Assembly (NCBI GenBank): GCA_040752855.1
Contig: JBFMHP010000039.1
Location: 1 to 64,000 of the forward strand
Reading direction: 5' to 3'
Origin: JBFMHP01 sp040752855
GTDB lineage: Bacteria > Pseudomonadota > Gammaproteobacteria > RBG-16-57-12
DNA: 64,000 bases
Below, in pieces: positions 1-8,213 of this stretch. Below the pieces are notes generated by a model. The model saw only the letters and a list, made by a program, of their open reading frames with translations, did not search any database and had not been told where the DNA came from. Positions within the stretch are counted from its first letter, which is position 1. The number at the start of each line of letters is the position of its first letter. The translations under genes and the position numbers were made by a program.

Positions 1-240
1 GTGATGGCGTCGGGCTCGGTGTCATCGTCGGCGTGGGTGACGGCGTTGCTGTCGGCGTCGGACTCGGGCTCGCCGTGGCGGTCGGTGATGGCGTCGGGCT
101 CGGCGTCATCGTCGGCGTGGGTGACGGCGTTGCTGTCGGCGTCGGACTCGGGCTCGCCGAGGCGGTCGGTGATGGCGTCGGGCTCGGCGTGGGCGACGGC
201 GTTGCGGATGGGGACGGGCTTGGGGTCGCCGTGGAGACGG
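1..240 (-). repeat. 84-bp tandem repeat encoding a Pro-Thr-Ser-rich tail
   Basis: A unit beginning GTGATGGCGTCGGGCTCGG on the plus strand recurs at 1, 85 and 169. The first two copies are nearly identical and the third diverges after about 20 bases. The unit is 84 bp (28 codons), so copy-number change keeps the minus-strand frame. It encodes alternating Pro with Ser/Thr/Ala. The array probably continues left of the window. Confidence 0.85.
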
Positions 241-1741
241 CGAATGCAAGCACGTCGTCGGCATCAAAGCATCCCATCAGGCCGGCGTGTCCGTAAACAT
301 CCACCTGCTGCCCCGGCTTCAGATCTGCGAGCATTTTCGCCTCGCTAATGATCTGATCGGGATACACGGTGATTTTGAAGATATCAGTGCTGTCGTCGAC
401 CATGACGCAGCGATCACCCATATCGGTGGTCATTTCGAAGCGACCGAGCGCCGAATTGACGCTGATGATCTGGCCGCTCAGTTTCTGGACACTCGGCCCG
501 GTCACATCCACGAAGACGATTGCGGCAAGAAGTTTATCCGGCTCCACATCGGAAAGCTTGAGCACGCCCTCCACCTTGACGATCGCATTGTCTGTGATGG
601 CACTGATCGGCAGTGGAACACCCTGGCTGGAAAACACCTTGGTCCCCTCCGTCATCTCAGTGCGCAATACCGGATTGTCGACGATGCCTTGGCCGGAGTC
701 GAGCATCAGGTCGAATGCGCCGTTATCAAGGTCAGTGGATTCGACGACGCCACGGAAGCGCTTGAACACATGGCCGGCGGCCAGTTCGACCACGACAGCG
801 TGCAAAACCATGGGATGATCATCGGTTTTCCATTCGAACCGGCCGATTGCGGTCACGGCTTCGCCACTGACCAGATCATCAAAGCCCGCCTCTGCACCAC
901 TGGCATCGAAAAATGAAGTATCGCCACCTGCATGCACCGATACGCACTTGGCGCGGTGCTTAGAATAGTCGTCGCGCGAATCATCGCTGTCGTCGTCGTG
1001 ACGACCATCGCGCGAATCACCTCTGCCGTCAGAATCTGAGTCTGAACCGGAGTGGAACCGCGCGTTGACCGCAGGCACGGCATCGCACATTTCAAACACC
1101 TGCCGGCTATCGTCAATCTCAGTTATAACGCCCGAGATGCGCACCAATTTCCCGGACACCGGACCGGAGAGAACATCCACGAAAACCACCGGACGGAAGT
1201 GATAGTTGTCGTTGCCGCTCTGGGTCACGTGGATCGACTTGCGCGCATCGAGATCGATCTGCAACGCCAGCGTCTGACCGGCAACCACGTCGAAGGGGGC
1301 GCGGGGATTCAAATCCAGCTTGCCGTTGCCGGGCAATTTTGGATGGATGACTTGCGCCACAGCGCCTGTGTCATCCAGCCGAACCAACTCAAGATTGGTA
1401 ACCATCAGCCGAATCTTGTCATACTGCCCGGCCGGCACATTGTCAGCCAACGAGATCAGATCAGCATGGTTATCCAAGTCGAGAAGATTGAAGGTCTTGC
1501 TGCCGGAATAAACTGTGGCGCCGCCATTGTCACCGAGCAGGGTAATCTCTGAGACGGTGATATTGATCTGGTCAAACTCCGCACTCGGCGCATCGGTGAA
1601 GAGAATCGCCACCTTGCCTTGACCTTCAGGCGACGCATTGCTCGATGTATCACTGTCGTTACAAGCGACCACTCCCACACTCAGCATCACGACGGTAACA
1701 AATGCTCGCAACACGCGAGCCGCAAAGAATTTGGCAGACAT
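1..1741 (-). CDS. DUF4382/DUF5666-like lipoprotein with Pro/Ser/Thr repeat tail (3' end off the window)
   Basis: Reading down from the ATG at 1741 the frame stays open to base 2, giving at least 580 residues with the C-terminus outside the window. The N-terminus is a lipoprotein signal ending in a V-V-A-C lipobox about residue 26. It is followed by a segment with the look of a DUF4382 domain (start GKVAILFTDAPS, then repeated beta-rich stretches). Further on there are two or three segments that read like DUF5666 repeats (phrases such as FVDVLSGPVSGKLVRISG and a Cys in ...RFEMCDAV). An Asp/Ser/Arg/His-rich stretch lies near residues 235-260. From about residue 500 the chain becomes a Ser-Pro-Thr-Ala tail. 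Likely a surface-anchored, extracellular protein of unknown role. The family assignment is by pattern only; frame and lipobox are read directly. Confidence 0.75.
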   Translation of the reverse strand, partial: MSAKFFAARVLRAFVTVVMLSVGVVACNDSDTSSNASPEGQGKVAILFTDAPSAEFDQINITVSEITLLGDNGGATVYSGSKTFNLLDLDNHADLISLADNVPAGQYDKIRLMVTNLELVRLDDTGAVAQVIHPKLPGNGKLDLNPRAPFDVVAGQTLALQIDLDARKSIHVTQSGNDNYHFRPVVFVDVLSGPVSGKLVRISGVITEIDDSRQVFEMCDAVPAVNARFHSGSDSDSDGRGDSRDGRHDDDSDDSRDDYSKHRAKCVSVHAGGDTSFFDASGAEAGFDDLVSGEAVTAIGRFEWKTDDHPMVLHAVVVELAAGHVFKRFRGVVESTDLDNGAFDLMLDSGQGIVDNPVLRTEMTEGTKVFSSQGVPLPISAITDNAIVKVEGVLKLSDVEPDKLLAAIVFVDVTGPSVQKLSGQIISVNSALGRFEMTTDMGDRCVMVDDSTDIFKITVYPDQIISEAKMLADLKPGQQVDVYGHAGLMGCFDADDVLAFAVSTATPSPSPSATPSPTPSPTPSPTASASPSPTPTATPSPTPTMTPSPTPSPTATASPSPTPTATPSPTPTMTPSPTPS

Positions 1742-2114
1742 ATAACCCCCCTTGAAAAAAACCGCAAAATGCGCAATGCAACCAACCAGCGTAGCGATAC
1801 GCTGTCACAGAACCAATATTCAATTATAGACTAGATGGTGATCCGCCATCACGCCAGTATGGCGAGCACCCGAACGAATGAAGTGTGAGCGGCTTCACGC
1901 ACATTAAGTTCCGACAGCGCAGCGAGCCGATCTTCGGCATCAGGCCAAATCAAGCGAATCCTATTCCACCTTAGGAATTCGCGATTAACTTATCGATCCC
2001 TTGCGGAACATCGATATGCCGTGCCCTCAGAACTCCAGCATCTTATTCAGCACTTCCCGCATCATTAACCGATCCTCTGTTAGACGCGCGACCACCGCGC
2101 TGTTGGCGCCATCA
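1742..2114. other. Intergenic stretch without a recognisable gene
   Basis: 373 bases separate the DUF4382-type lipoprotein from the VOC gene. No long frame and no RNA gene are visible. On the minus strand about 2030-2110 there is a short peptide-like frame ending in a stop (…REVLNKMLEF) that could be the remnant end of a lost gene, but it is too short to assign. Promoter elements for the lipoprotein must lie in the part nearest 1742; none is clear. Confidence 0.5.
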
Positions 2115-2507
2115 TCACTTGTAGTACGGCTTGAATTCAGATGACGGCTCACGATCGGAATAGATGTATACCGAATTGCCGATTGGGTCGATTACCGAAA
2201 ACCCGCGATCTCCCCACGGATGATCTTCAAGCGGCATTGCAGCGTGCAACCCCGCGCGCACCAGCCTCGCATGTTCTGAATCAACATCATCAACTTTAAA
2301 GTTAAGCATCACGCCCACGCCACCAAATACCGGCATATCTCCTTGGGGCTGCATGAACTGGATAGCTGGCCCATTGCCACCGATACGTAAATTCACATAC
2401 CAGCCGCAGTCGAATATAGCCTTTGCGGAAAAGTATCGCAGATAATATTGCCGGCAGGCATCTACCTCGGTCGTGACAAAACACGTTGATAGTTCTTTGG
2501 TTCTCAT
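2115..2507 (-). CDS. VOC (glyoxalase/bleomycin-resistance) family protein
   Basis: A 130-residue protein with the paired beta-alpha-beta-beta-beta layout of the vicinal oxygen chelate superfamily. The N-terminal half holds the first module (ELSTCFVTTEVDACRQYY) and the C-terminal half ends in the typical GDRGFSVIDPIGNSVYIY strand pair. Start chosen at the ATG at 2507 because AAGGA lies seven bases upstream; a TTG two codons earlier is less likely. Members are metal-dependent lyases, dioxygenases or drug-binding proteins; the substrate cannot be told. It resembles the small stand-alone glyoxalase-like proteins more than GloA, since the classical metal ligands are not obvious. It stands alone between unrelated genes in a lower-GC stretch. 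Confidence 0.8.
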   Translation of the reverse strand: MRTKELSTCFVTTEVDACRQYYLRYFSAKAIFDCGWYVNLRIGGNGPAIQFMQPQGDMPVFGGVGVMLNFKVDDVDSEHARLVRAGLHAAMPLEDHPWGDRGFSVIDPIGNSVYIYSDREPSSEFKPYYK

Positions 2508-2563
2508 AACCAATCCTTCGCAAGATTAAAGTGTTTCAAATTACGCGCGAAGGCACAATAGGA

Positions 2564-3091
2564 TCACTTTTTTCCAATGTACCCACGCGACAACAGCTTT
2601 TGGGCAAAGTCCCTTGCCAATACGGACGCGGAAGAATATTCATGCAACAAGTATCTTTCTGAATACGCTTCTCCCACAGTTACGCTTCCATCCTTCTGAA
2701 AGAGCAGCGGATTATAGACAATGGCGAGATAGATATTGTTTTCCTTATCGTTTTTTACATGATCGATTGAAACCTGAGCAAGACCATCTCTTTTATTCTT
2801 CGAAAGAATCTCGCCTACGATGTTTACTATTTTCAACGATTTATCAATATTTATGAAATATTGAGCCTGAGTCTGAGTCTTGACTATTTCCTCCCCCAAT
2901 GATTCCGCAACCTTTTGCGAATATAAAAACAATGAGTTATTCATACGGATGTCTTCATAGGTACTATTGAGTCCTTCGCCTGCGACTATCAGAACACCAT
3001 CGATGCTTCTGTGGGGGTTATGTACCTGCGATGGCTGAGATGAGCAACCAACCGCAAACACAGCAAATAGCATGAGCAATATTTTCGCCAT
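2564..3091 (-). CDS. Hypothetical lipoprotein
   Basis: A 175-residue protein with a short signal (MAKILLMLFAVFAVGC) whose A-V-G-C lipobox places the lipidated Cys at residue 16. The mature part is mixed alpha/beta. It contains IDKSLKIVNIVGEIL and a final helix rich in Arg/Lys (ARDFAQKLLSRGYIGKK). I do not recognise the family. A GTG two codons upstream (3097) is an alternative start; no strong ribosome binding site separates them. The gene is lower in GC than the core genes further right and belongs to a run of four minus-strand small genes (2564-4403), two of them lipoproteins, so a joint envelope-related role is possible but unproven. Confidence 0.7.
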   Translation of the reverse strand: MAKILLMLFAVFAVGCSSQPSQVHNPHRSIDGVLIVAGEGLNSTYEDIRMNNSLFLYSQKVAESLGEEIVKTQTQAQYFINIDKSLKIVNIVGEILSKNKRDGLAQVSIDHVKNDKENNIYLAIVYNPLLFQKDGSVTVGEAYSERYLLHEYSSASVLARDFAQKLLSRGYIGKK

Positions 3092-3162
3092 TTTCACTTT
3101 TAGTTAATCCAGAATACACAGAAAGCAAAACGCATTGCGCCCGCCACGTTAGTCATATGCAT

Positions 3163-3477
3163 CTAAAACCCATATTCGCGCTCCACACGACAAACACGAA
3201 CCCGAAATGCCTTGTACCACTCTCTTGCTCTTACCTGTGCCTGCCGGTGAGCCATGTTTTCTTTCCAACGCTGTATGGCGTCCATTGATGCCCAGTAGGA
3301 TACTGAAATGCCAATTTCCTGCCGTGCGGATTCTACGCCGAGAAAGCCAGGCTGCTCCGCGGCAAGCTCCAACATCTGCCTCGCGGTTTCAGCATAGCCA
3401 TTATCACCATCGCTTCGAATGGATGTAAAAATGACAGCGTAATAGGGTGGTTCTGGTGTTGTTGCTGCCGCCGGCAT
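3163..3477 (-). CDS. Antibiotic biosynthesis monooxygenase (ABM) domain protein
   Basis: A 104-residue protein of about the length of single ABM-domain proteins. It shows the dimeric ferredoxin-like pattern: a first strand YYAVIFTSIR, a helix ETARQMLELAAEQPGFLGVESAR cut short here, then a strand with S-x-S-Y-W (ISVSYWASMDAIQRWK) and a final helix holding H in ENMAHRQAQ. This resembles the YqjZ/HmoB-like group, some of which bind or degrade haem, while others have no known substrate. The ATG at 3477 is preceded by GGGAG five bases upstream. The C-terminal tail (RVCRVEREYGF) is also common in this group. Cytosolic; function inferred from fold only. Confidence 0.75.
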   Translation of the reverse strand: MPAAATTPEPPYYAVIFTSIRSDGDNGYAETARQMLELAAEQPGFLGVESARQEIGISVSYWASMDAIQRWKENMAHRQAQVRAREWYKAFRVRVCRVEREYGF

Positions 3478-3616
3478 TCAAGCTCCCTTCATTTGTCTCC
3501 AACAATCAAAATCACGCGCGACCGAGGCGCAGCGGCTTCCCGAACCGAAAGCGGGCGCAGGCCCATTTGGACGGTCTTGAATTGGTCGATGTCAAGACGT
3601 ACCGGTTGGATATACA

Positions 3617-3940
3617 TCAAATCAGCGTAAAAAGGCGCTCTACAACCAGTTTCTGTATGCCTTCGGCCAGCCTTTGGGCGCTTGCCTTGGCACTGACTTT
3701 CAGCTTTATGTTTTCCAACTGGGTGAGCACTTCCATTTTCTTTACCAGCTTTTTGTACCCTTTACTAGTAAGATCACCTTCGGACAGCATTACCGTCCAG
3801 CGCTCCAAATTCTCTGCTTGCAATCTCACAAAGTCCGATTGATCTTTTTTGGCATCCGAGACCAGTTTCTTTAGCTCATCCTTAGCGAGAATCTTTCCGC
3901 CGTCCGCCACGCCATCGATGAAATCCGTAAACTTGCTCAT
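3617..3940 (-). CDS. Hypothetical helical protein
   Basis: A 107-residue, strongly charged, probably all-helical soluble protein. It has no signal peptide and no membrane segment. Hydrophobic heptad-like spacing in VRLQAENLERWTVMLSEG and LVKKMEVLTQLENIKL suggests coiled-coil packing. I do not recognise a family. It starts ten bases after the end of the upstream lipoprotein gene (3951-4403), so the two are almost certainly co-transcribed and may be partners. Start ATG at 3940 has a GGTGGG a few bases upstream. Confidence 0.65.
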   Translation of the reverse strand: MSKFTDFIDGVADGGKILAKDELKKLVSDAKKDQSDFVRLQAENLERWTVMLSEGDLTSKGYKKLVKKMEVLTQLENIKLKVSAKASAQRLAEGIQKLVVERLFTLI

Positions 3941-3950
3941 ATCCCACCCC

Positions 3951-4403
3951 CTAGCGTTTATCCCTGTTTTTCAGGTTCTCGGTTGAAATTGCAATATCGA
4001 ACGCTTGCCCCAATGCTTTTGCAGCCTCCTGGAAATAGTGATCTCCAAGTCCGCCGGGGCCGTTTTCTTTATAGTCATTTACATCATCGGCAAACAAGCC
4101 GTAAATGATGCTGAACTGTTTGGTTGTGTCGCTATTCGGCTTCCCTTTTCCCTTCTCATATTCGTATGCCTTTTTTAAATTCAACGTTGTTACTTCGATT
4201 TTCTGCTCATTTTCAGCGTAAGGCTTCGTATCAAAACTCTCAACTAACATAGTAGTCTCTGCCTTAAGGCTTGTGAGGTGCGTGTAGGTTGTCGCGTCAT
4301 AATATGATATGGGTATGCCTGAGCACGCCATTAATAAAATAGTGCTTGCTGCAAAAAGTGCAGCAATCGTTATGCGCCGCGCAGATACCGCTGAACCAAT
4401 CAT
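3951..4403 (-). CDS. Hypothetical lipoprotein
   Basis: A 150-residue protein with a Sec signal and a clear lipobox (ILLMAC), lipidated Cys near residue 27. The mature part begins with a Ser/Tyr/Thr-rich stretch and then has helical segments (YTHLTSLKAETTMLVESF and TTLNLKKAYEYEKGKGK). The upstream AGGAGG five to six bases before the ATG at 4403 is strong, so this is the likely first gene of an operon with the 107-residue protein downstream. No family recognised. The pattern of a small lipoprotein with long amphipathic helices could fit a periplasmic envelope-stress or inhibitor role, but that is a guess. Confidence 0.7.
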   Translation of the reverse strand: MIGSAVSARRITIAALFAASTILLMACSGIPISYYDATTYTHLTSLKAETTMLVESFDTKPYAENEQKIEVTTLNLKKAYEYEKGKGKPNSDTTKQFSIIYGLFADDVNDYKENGPGGLGDHYFQEAAKALGQAFDIAISTENLKNRDKR

Positions 4404-4581
4404 TGATTACCTCCTTTATTTAGACTAACCACACGCATTACTTATAGCATGCGCTCAGAATTAATAGCAGAACGATCAATAAATACTCCGTTGCAACCGG
4501 ATTATGATCGTCACTGCTGTCATGCTCACGCCAATATCTAGCGGCTGCGCTCGGCAAAGCGCTGTCTTTAGCGTGTCGCTG

Positions 4582-5271
4582 CTAGTTTTCTTCGTTCCTT
4601 ACAAAACGATAAATGACCGCACCAAGCACACCACCGATAATCGGAGCGAGCCAGAACAACCATAATTGCGAGATCGCCCAATCGCCTACATACACCGCAA
4701 CACCCGTGCTGCGCGCAGGATTCACGGAGGTGTTGGTAACCGGAATGCTGATCAAATGGATGAGAGTCAAACACAAACCGATCGCAATCGGAGCAAAACC
4801 CTGCGGCGCCCTCTTGTCGGTAGCGCCTAGGATAACAAGGAGAAACATCATGGTCATGACCACTTCGGTTATCAAAGCAGACACCAAACCATAGCCGCCC
4901 GGCGAATGGATTCCGTAGCCGTTTGAAGCAAATCCTGCGGAAAGGTCAAAGCCCGGTTTTCCCGTGGCAATGAGGTAGAGGATGCCGCCAGCTGCTATAC
5001 CCCCTAAAACTTGAGCAACTATATATGGCAGCAGTTCATTGGCAGGAAACCGACCACCCGCCCAAAGACCAATCGATACCGCCGGATTGAGATGGCAGCC
5101 GGAAATGTGTCCAATAGCGAAGGCCATAGTAAGCACTGTCAAACCGAAGGCGAGTGATACGCCAAGTAGACCGATACCTAGACCAGGGAATGCCGCAGCC
5201 AGCACTGCACTGCCACAACCTCCAAGAACCAACCAGAACGTACCCAAGAACTCTGCGCTGTATTTTTTCAT
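4582..5271 (-). CDS. aqpZ: Aquaporin Z
   Basis: A 229-residue MIP-family channel of the usual AqpZ length. Both hallmark half-helix motifs are intact: HLNPAVS after the second helix and SVNPARS after the fifth. Six membrane helices can be followed. Selectivity-filter residues typical of water channels (Phe in the first half, His-Leu-Ile, Thr and Arg next to the second NPA) appear present, so water rather than glycerol is expected. The start ATG at 5271 has AAAGGAAA upstream. It mediates rapid water flux across the inner membrane in osmotic shifts. It matches the mscL and mscS genes in this window functionally but is not in an operon with them. Confidence 0.95.
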   Translation of the reverse strand: MKKYSAEFLGTFWLVLGGCGSAVLAAAFPGLGIGLLGVSLAFGLTVLTMAFAIGHISGCHLNPAVSIGLWAGGRFPANELLPYIVAQVLGGIAAGGILYLIATGKPGFDLSAGFASNGYGIHSPGGYGLVSALITEVVMTMMFLLVILGATDKRAPQGFAPIAIGLCLTLIHLISIPVTNTSVNPARSTGVAVYVGDWAISQLWLFWLAPIIGGVLGAVIYRFVRNEEN

Positions 5272-5687
5272 GATTTTTTTCCTTTCTTTGTCGGCTATAA
5301 GACCTAGCGCTGATTACCAGCGGATGTAACCCATCTTGTGTATTGGCGGGTCATGTGCACTTGCTATGTTCTGGTCTTCGTTTCATTGCAACGAACGCCA
5401 ATGCTCTTTCAAAATTTATTCGAGCTCGTAGAGGTGCCCATATTTTTTCATATAGGTCGCGACATAAGCATAGTCCACTGTTGTGTTTCCGGATCGCTCA
5501 TCCCTCTTTGCTTCTAATTTCCTGCTCTTATGCTTCAGTAACAATAAGCATAGCAAACGATTTTTCTCTGTGAGCAGCGTACAGAGCGATTTTACTTGTC
5601 TGTACTTTAGGGACACACATACGCTCCCGTTATCATTCTGCCATCGCACGCATGATGTAGTACACAAGAAACATAATCGAACGCAGT
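5272..5687. other. Intergenic stretch upstream of aqpZ
   Basis: About 400 bases of low-GC sequence with no convincing gene. Short frames exist on both strands but show no conserved domain, no ribosome binding site and unusual composition. The promoter of aqpZ must lie in the left part; I could not pick one out with confidence. A decayed gene begins at the right end. Confidence 0.4.
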
Positions 5688-6232
5688 TTACGAGGTTGAT
5701 GCGGCTCCGTATCCTACGCATCCCTTCCAACCCTGCGCTTCGTAAAAAGATAAAGATGAGGTGTATTCACCCGCAAATTTTTCCAGATCTGCAGACTGCG
5801 CGTCATAGCCGAAGATAATCGTGAAATAGCCAGGATGGTTGGCGGTATAGGAACCCAGTGTGGTGGACTGCGGAAGCTAGTATCCGCGCACAACAATATA
5901 GTGGCTATCGTTCTTAGCCGCATTGGCCTTGTTGCCGCGCATTACTTTACCGAACTCGTCCAGAAAGACTCAGCCCGACCCTGAACCAGCGCAGGATATT
6001 CCTTGGGCACACCAGGGCTGACATGACAACCTTTGGTCATCAAAGGCGATCATTGTTTCGGCAGTGTTGCCGTAACGCAGCTCCGCAATAGCTCACCGCT
6101 TTAGGCAGACAACCCCAGATTATCATCCAACGATGCATTGCGCAGAACGGAAAACAGACTGGTGAGCACCGCCGCATCGGCGAACGGGGGAGTCTCTGCG
6201 ACGGTCATCTGGGCGATGAAGCCATTCAGCAT
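5688..6232 (-). pseudogene. Decayed gene of unknown function
   Basis: Coding-like sequence can be followed on the minus strand only by changing frame and passing stops. It begins at the ATG at 6232 (MLNGFIAQMTVAETPPF), hits a stop after about 43 codons, then resumes (LRYGNTAETMIAFDDQ). It needs a shift to read VPKEYPALVQGRAESF, another to read LDEFGKVMRGNKANAAK, passes a stop after HYIVVRGY, and ends in YTANHPGYFTIIFGYD and FYEAQGWKGC before a stop near 5688. At least two frameshifts and two in-frame stops are needed. The product family is not recognised. The composition and continuity of the pieces argue against chance. The 5' side is abutted by a dispersed repeat, so it may also be truncated. 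Confidence 0.55.
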
Positions 6233-6263
6233 AGCTCGACATCATATGGTGGGTGTACCGCAA

Positions 6264-6565
6264 ACTAGAGATGTCCCTTCTCCCCCAGGGAGAAGGATAG
6301 GATGAGGGGGGTACAAATCAATCCCCTCACCCTAGGAGTCCGCGCGGTAGAAAGCAACGCTGCTGCAAAAATGGGACAGCGGCCCGTTTTCTGCCGCGCA
6401 GACTCCTACTCCTCCCGACTCGGTTTCGGACTTCGCCCTCGACTACCTGCTCCCGGCGCAGACTATCTCGCACCTCCTGGGCTCGTACCGACTCCATCCG
6501 TGGAGTCGTCCCTGAGGGAGCGGGGATGAAATTAGATATCTTTTGCCGCCCGGATAATAATGTGC
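6264..6565. repeat. Dispersed palindromic repeat, copy 1
   Basis: Contains CCCTTCTCCC-CAGGGAGAAGG, a short ATCAATCCCCTCACCCTA block, an inverted CTCCATCCGTGGAG segment, GTCCCTGAGGGAG and AGATATCTTTTGCCGCC. The same blocks recur, partly rearranged, at 7250-7415 on the other side of the glycine-zipper gene, and the core block CCCTCACCCTA(A)CCCTCTCCCTGAGGGAG recurs at 12090-12120. Non-coding; a MITE- or REP-like dispersed element is likely. Confidence 0.6.
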
Positions 6566-6623
6566 AAACGATGCGTACTACTCGCAAACATTAGCGAGGT
6601 TTCCCTCGCCTTTTGTCCATTTG

Positions 6624-7166
6624 TTATGAGTTATCGGGCTCCGGCGTCAGCACCAACTGACCATCTTTGACAGGGATGCGCTGACCTGGATCGTAATTCA
6701 TGCGCACGACCGCTTCTTTATCGCCGAGCCGGTATTTCACGTCATATCCCACGTGCTTCTGCGCGGTGTCGTATACCGTCTTGCAGCGGGTCTCCTTTAC
6801 GTTCTCAGTGTCGGCGGCCTGCATATTGGCCTGAATCCGATTCCCGGCATACCCCCCTGCCACGGCACCACCGACTGTTGCCAAGGTTTTGCCCCTGCCA
6901 TCGCCGATCTGATTGCCCAGTAAACCGCCCACTACCGCACCGATGGCGGTTCCTGCGATCCGATCCTCGTCCTTGACCGGCGCCTGCTTCTTAACAACCA
7001 CGTCCTCGCAAACCTGGCGCGGCGTGCGGACGGTTTCCTTAACCTCTTCGACCTTAATGACTTCAGCGTACGAAGGACCCGCCATCATCTTATAACCGGC
7101 GACACCACCAACGGCGGTCACTGAAACTGCGCCGATAACTACACCCGTCAACATCGACTTATCCAA
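6624..7166 (-). CDS. Glycine-zipper 2TM domain (17 kDa surface antigen-like) protein
   Basis: A 180-residue envelope protein. An N-terminal membrane segment (residues 5-27) is itself glycine-rich and is followed by a Glu/Lys/Val-rich region. A classical glycine zipper 2TM hairpin follows (AGTAIGAVVGGLLGNQIG, then TVGGAVAGGYAGNRIQ). A C-terminal beta domain holds two Cys flanking the zipper (CEDVVV and CKTVYD) and ends with the DPGQRIPV motif common in these proteins. Start is the TTG at 7166, supported by GGAGG seven bases upstream. Relatives sit in the outer membrane or inner-membrane face and are often stress-induced, but no enzyme role is known. It lies between two copies of the same dispersed repeat, as if carried between them or flanked by repeat insertion. 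Confidence 0.8.
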   Translation of the reverse strand: MDKSMLTGVVIGAVSVTAVGGVAGYKMMAGPSYAEVIKVEEVKETVRTPRQVCEDVVVKKQAPVKDEDRIAGTAIGAVVGGLLGNQIGDGRGKTLATVGGAVAGGYAGNRIQANMQAADTENVKETRCKTVYDTAQKHVGYDVKYRLGDKEAVVRMNYDPGQRIPVKDGQLVLTPEPDNS

Positions 7167-7249
7167 GATTATTCCTCCTCAAATTGGGATTACTTTGAAT
7201 TTGCTATTAACCCTGCGATCAAGTGAATCTGTCGCGCATTCAAGATACG

Positions 7250-7415
7250 CCCCTTCTCCCTCAGGGACGACTCCATGGATGGAGCCGGTTGAACGAAGTC
7301 CGGAACCCGAATCGCGAAAGAAAGATGAGGAGGTAAAATCAATCCCCTCACCCTAGCCCTCTCCCTGAGGGAGAGGGAATGAAAACAGATATCTTTTGCC
7401 GCCAGGTTAATAAAT
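7250..7415. repeat. Dispersed palindromic repeat, copy 2
   Basis: Blocks shared with 6264-6565: CCCTTCTCCCTCAGGGA, GACTCCATGGATGGAG, ATCAATCCCCTCACCCTAG, CCCTCTCCCTGAGGGAGAGGG and CAGATATCTTTTGCCGCC. The last block is in the same orientation in both copies. Part of the copy is inverted relative to copy 1. No coding capacity. Confidence 0.6.
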
Positions 7416-7637
7416 AGAATGAAATTCAGCCCATATTCTAGCCAAGCTGCAAGACCGCGTGAAGCGCAACTAGGCCGCCATTGATCGTCAGGAATACCGA
7501 CGACGAAAGACTGTGAATTGCACCACATAATCAGTGGGCAACACTTGTATTCAGCGGCCGCCGAATAACGCAATCAAAACGATTTGAGGGATTTAGCCCG
7601 AATGGCACTTACTTAAGACAAGCCGCTTGCTCGTCCC
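7416..7637. other. Intergenic remainder with a single MITE-end-like sequence
   Basis: No gene seen. At 7600-7617 the 18-mer GAATGGCACTTACTTAAG is identical to the left terminal inverted repeat of the MITE-like element at 49030-49215, so one end of the same element family is present here without a partner end. Confidence 0.55.
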
Positions 7638-8153
7638 TTACGCGACAGCGGAAAACTCTTCCCGATACTTCGCCAAGCCGGCAACGTCTTTCATCTTGGA
7701 CTGATCCAAAATCAGCACCATAAACACATCATCCGGCACTTCCCACCCACACTTTATTCCATAGCCGGCGGCGGGCTGGAATCCGAAGCGCGGGCAGTAC
7801 TCGGGGTGCCCCACGACCACCACAAAAGGGCAACCCATTCCCCGGAGCCGCTGAGTCCCCGCTTCGATCAACCTTCCACCGATGCCCTGCCCATGAAACT
7901 CAGGGAGCACCGCCATCTGCCCCAAACCTGCACCCATGATGATCTCGTTCCCACTGATCAACGACACCGGGCTATACAAAATGTGACCGACGACCCTATC
8001 CTCGATGACGGCAACCAGCGACAACATGACACCGCCATTTGATCTCAAGGGATCGACGAGACGTCCTTCCAGAGACTGCCCAAATGCACGTTCGCTCACC
8101 TCACGGATCGCGTTGATGTCCTGAGCGCGTTCGGCGCGGATAGTCGCTGACAT
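7638..8153 (-). CDS. GNAT family N-acetyltransferase
   Basis: A 171-residue acetyltransferase of the small YhbS-like type. It begins TIRAERAQDINAIREVSERAFG, has the acetyl-CoA-binding motif A as LGQMAVLPEFHGQGIGGRLI (the Q-G-x-G-G signature), and a motif B region with HPEYCPRFGFQPA, typical of YhbS relatives. The ATG at 8153 is preferred over an upstream in-frame start because CAGGA lies seven bases before it. It transfers an acetyl group from acetyl-CoA to an unknown amine. Its leader (8147-8187) is duplicated almost exactly at 8774-8814, where only a few codons follow the copied start before repeat sequence interrupts. Confidence 0.85.
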   Translation of the reverse strand: MSATIRAERAQDINAIREVSERAFGQSLEGRLVDPLRSNGGVMLSLVAVIEDRVVGHILYSPVSLISGNEIIMGAGLGQMAVLPEFHGQGIGGRLIEAGTQRLRGMGCPFVVVVGHPEYCPRFGFQPAAGYGIKCGWEVPDDVFMVLILDQSKMKDVAGLAKYREEFSAVA

Positions 8154-8187
8154 GCCAAATCCTGGTTTAATAGTTTGGTGGGTGTCC
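8147..8187 (-). repeat. Leader direct repeat, copy 1 (5' end of the GNAT gene)
   Basis: A 41-bp segment covering the ribosome binding site, the ATG and upstream leader of the GNAT gene. It is repeated in the same orientation at 8774-8814 with one mismatch (C to T immediately before the start codon). Confidence 0.85.
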
Positions 8188-8213
8188 AATAATTCTATAA
8201 TTCGATTCGTGAC

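Noticed and set aside
287..1552. Plus-strand frames of 209 and 166 codons
   Set aside because: Opposite the lipoprotein gene, which has a signal peptide, lipobox and a continuous frame of over 580 codons.
5416..5730. 104-codon minus-strand frame
   Set aside because: No ribosome binding site, odd Cys-rich composition, and it overlaps the end of the decayed gene in another frame.
7190..7573. 127-codon minus-strand frame
   Set aside because: Built from the dispersed repeat at 7250-7415 plus flanks; no domain.
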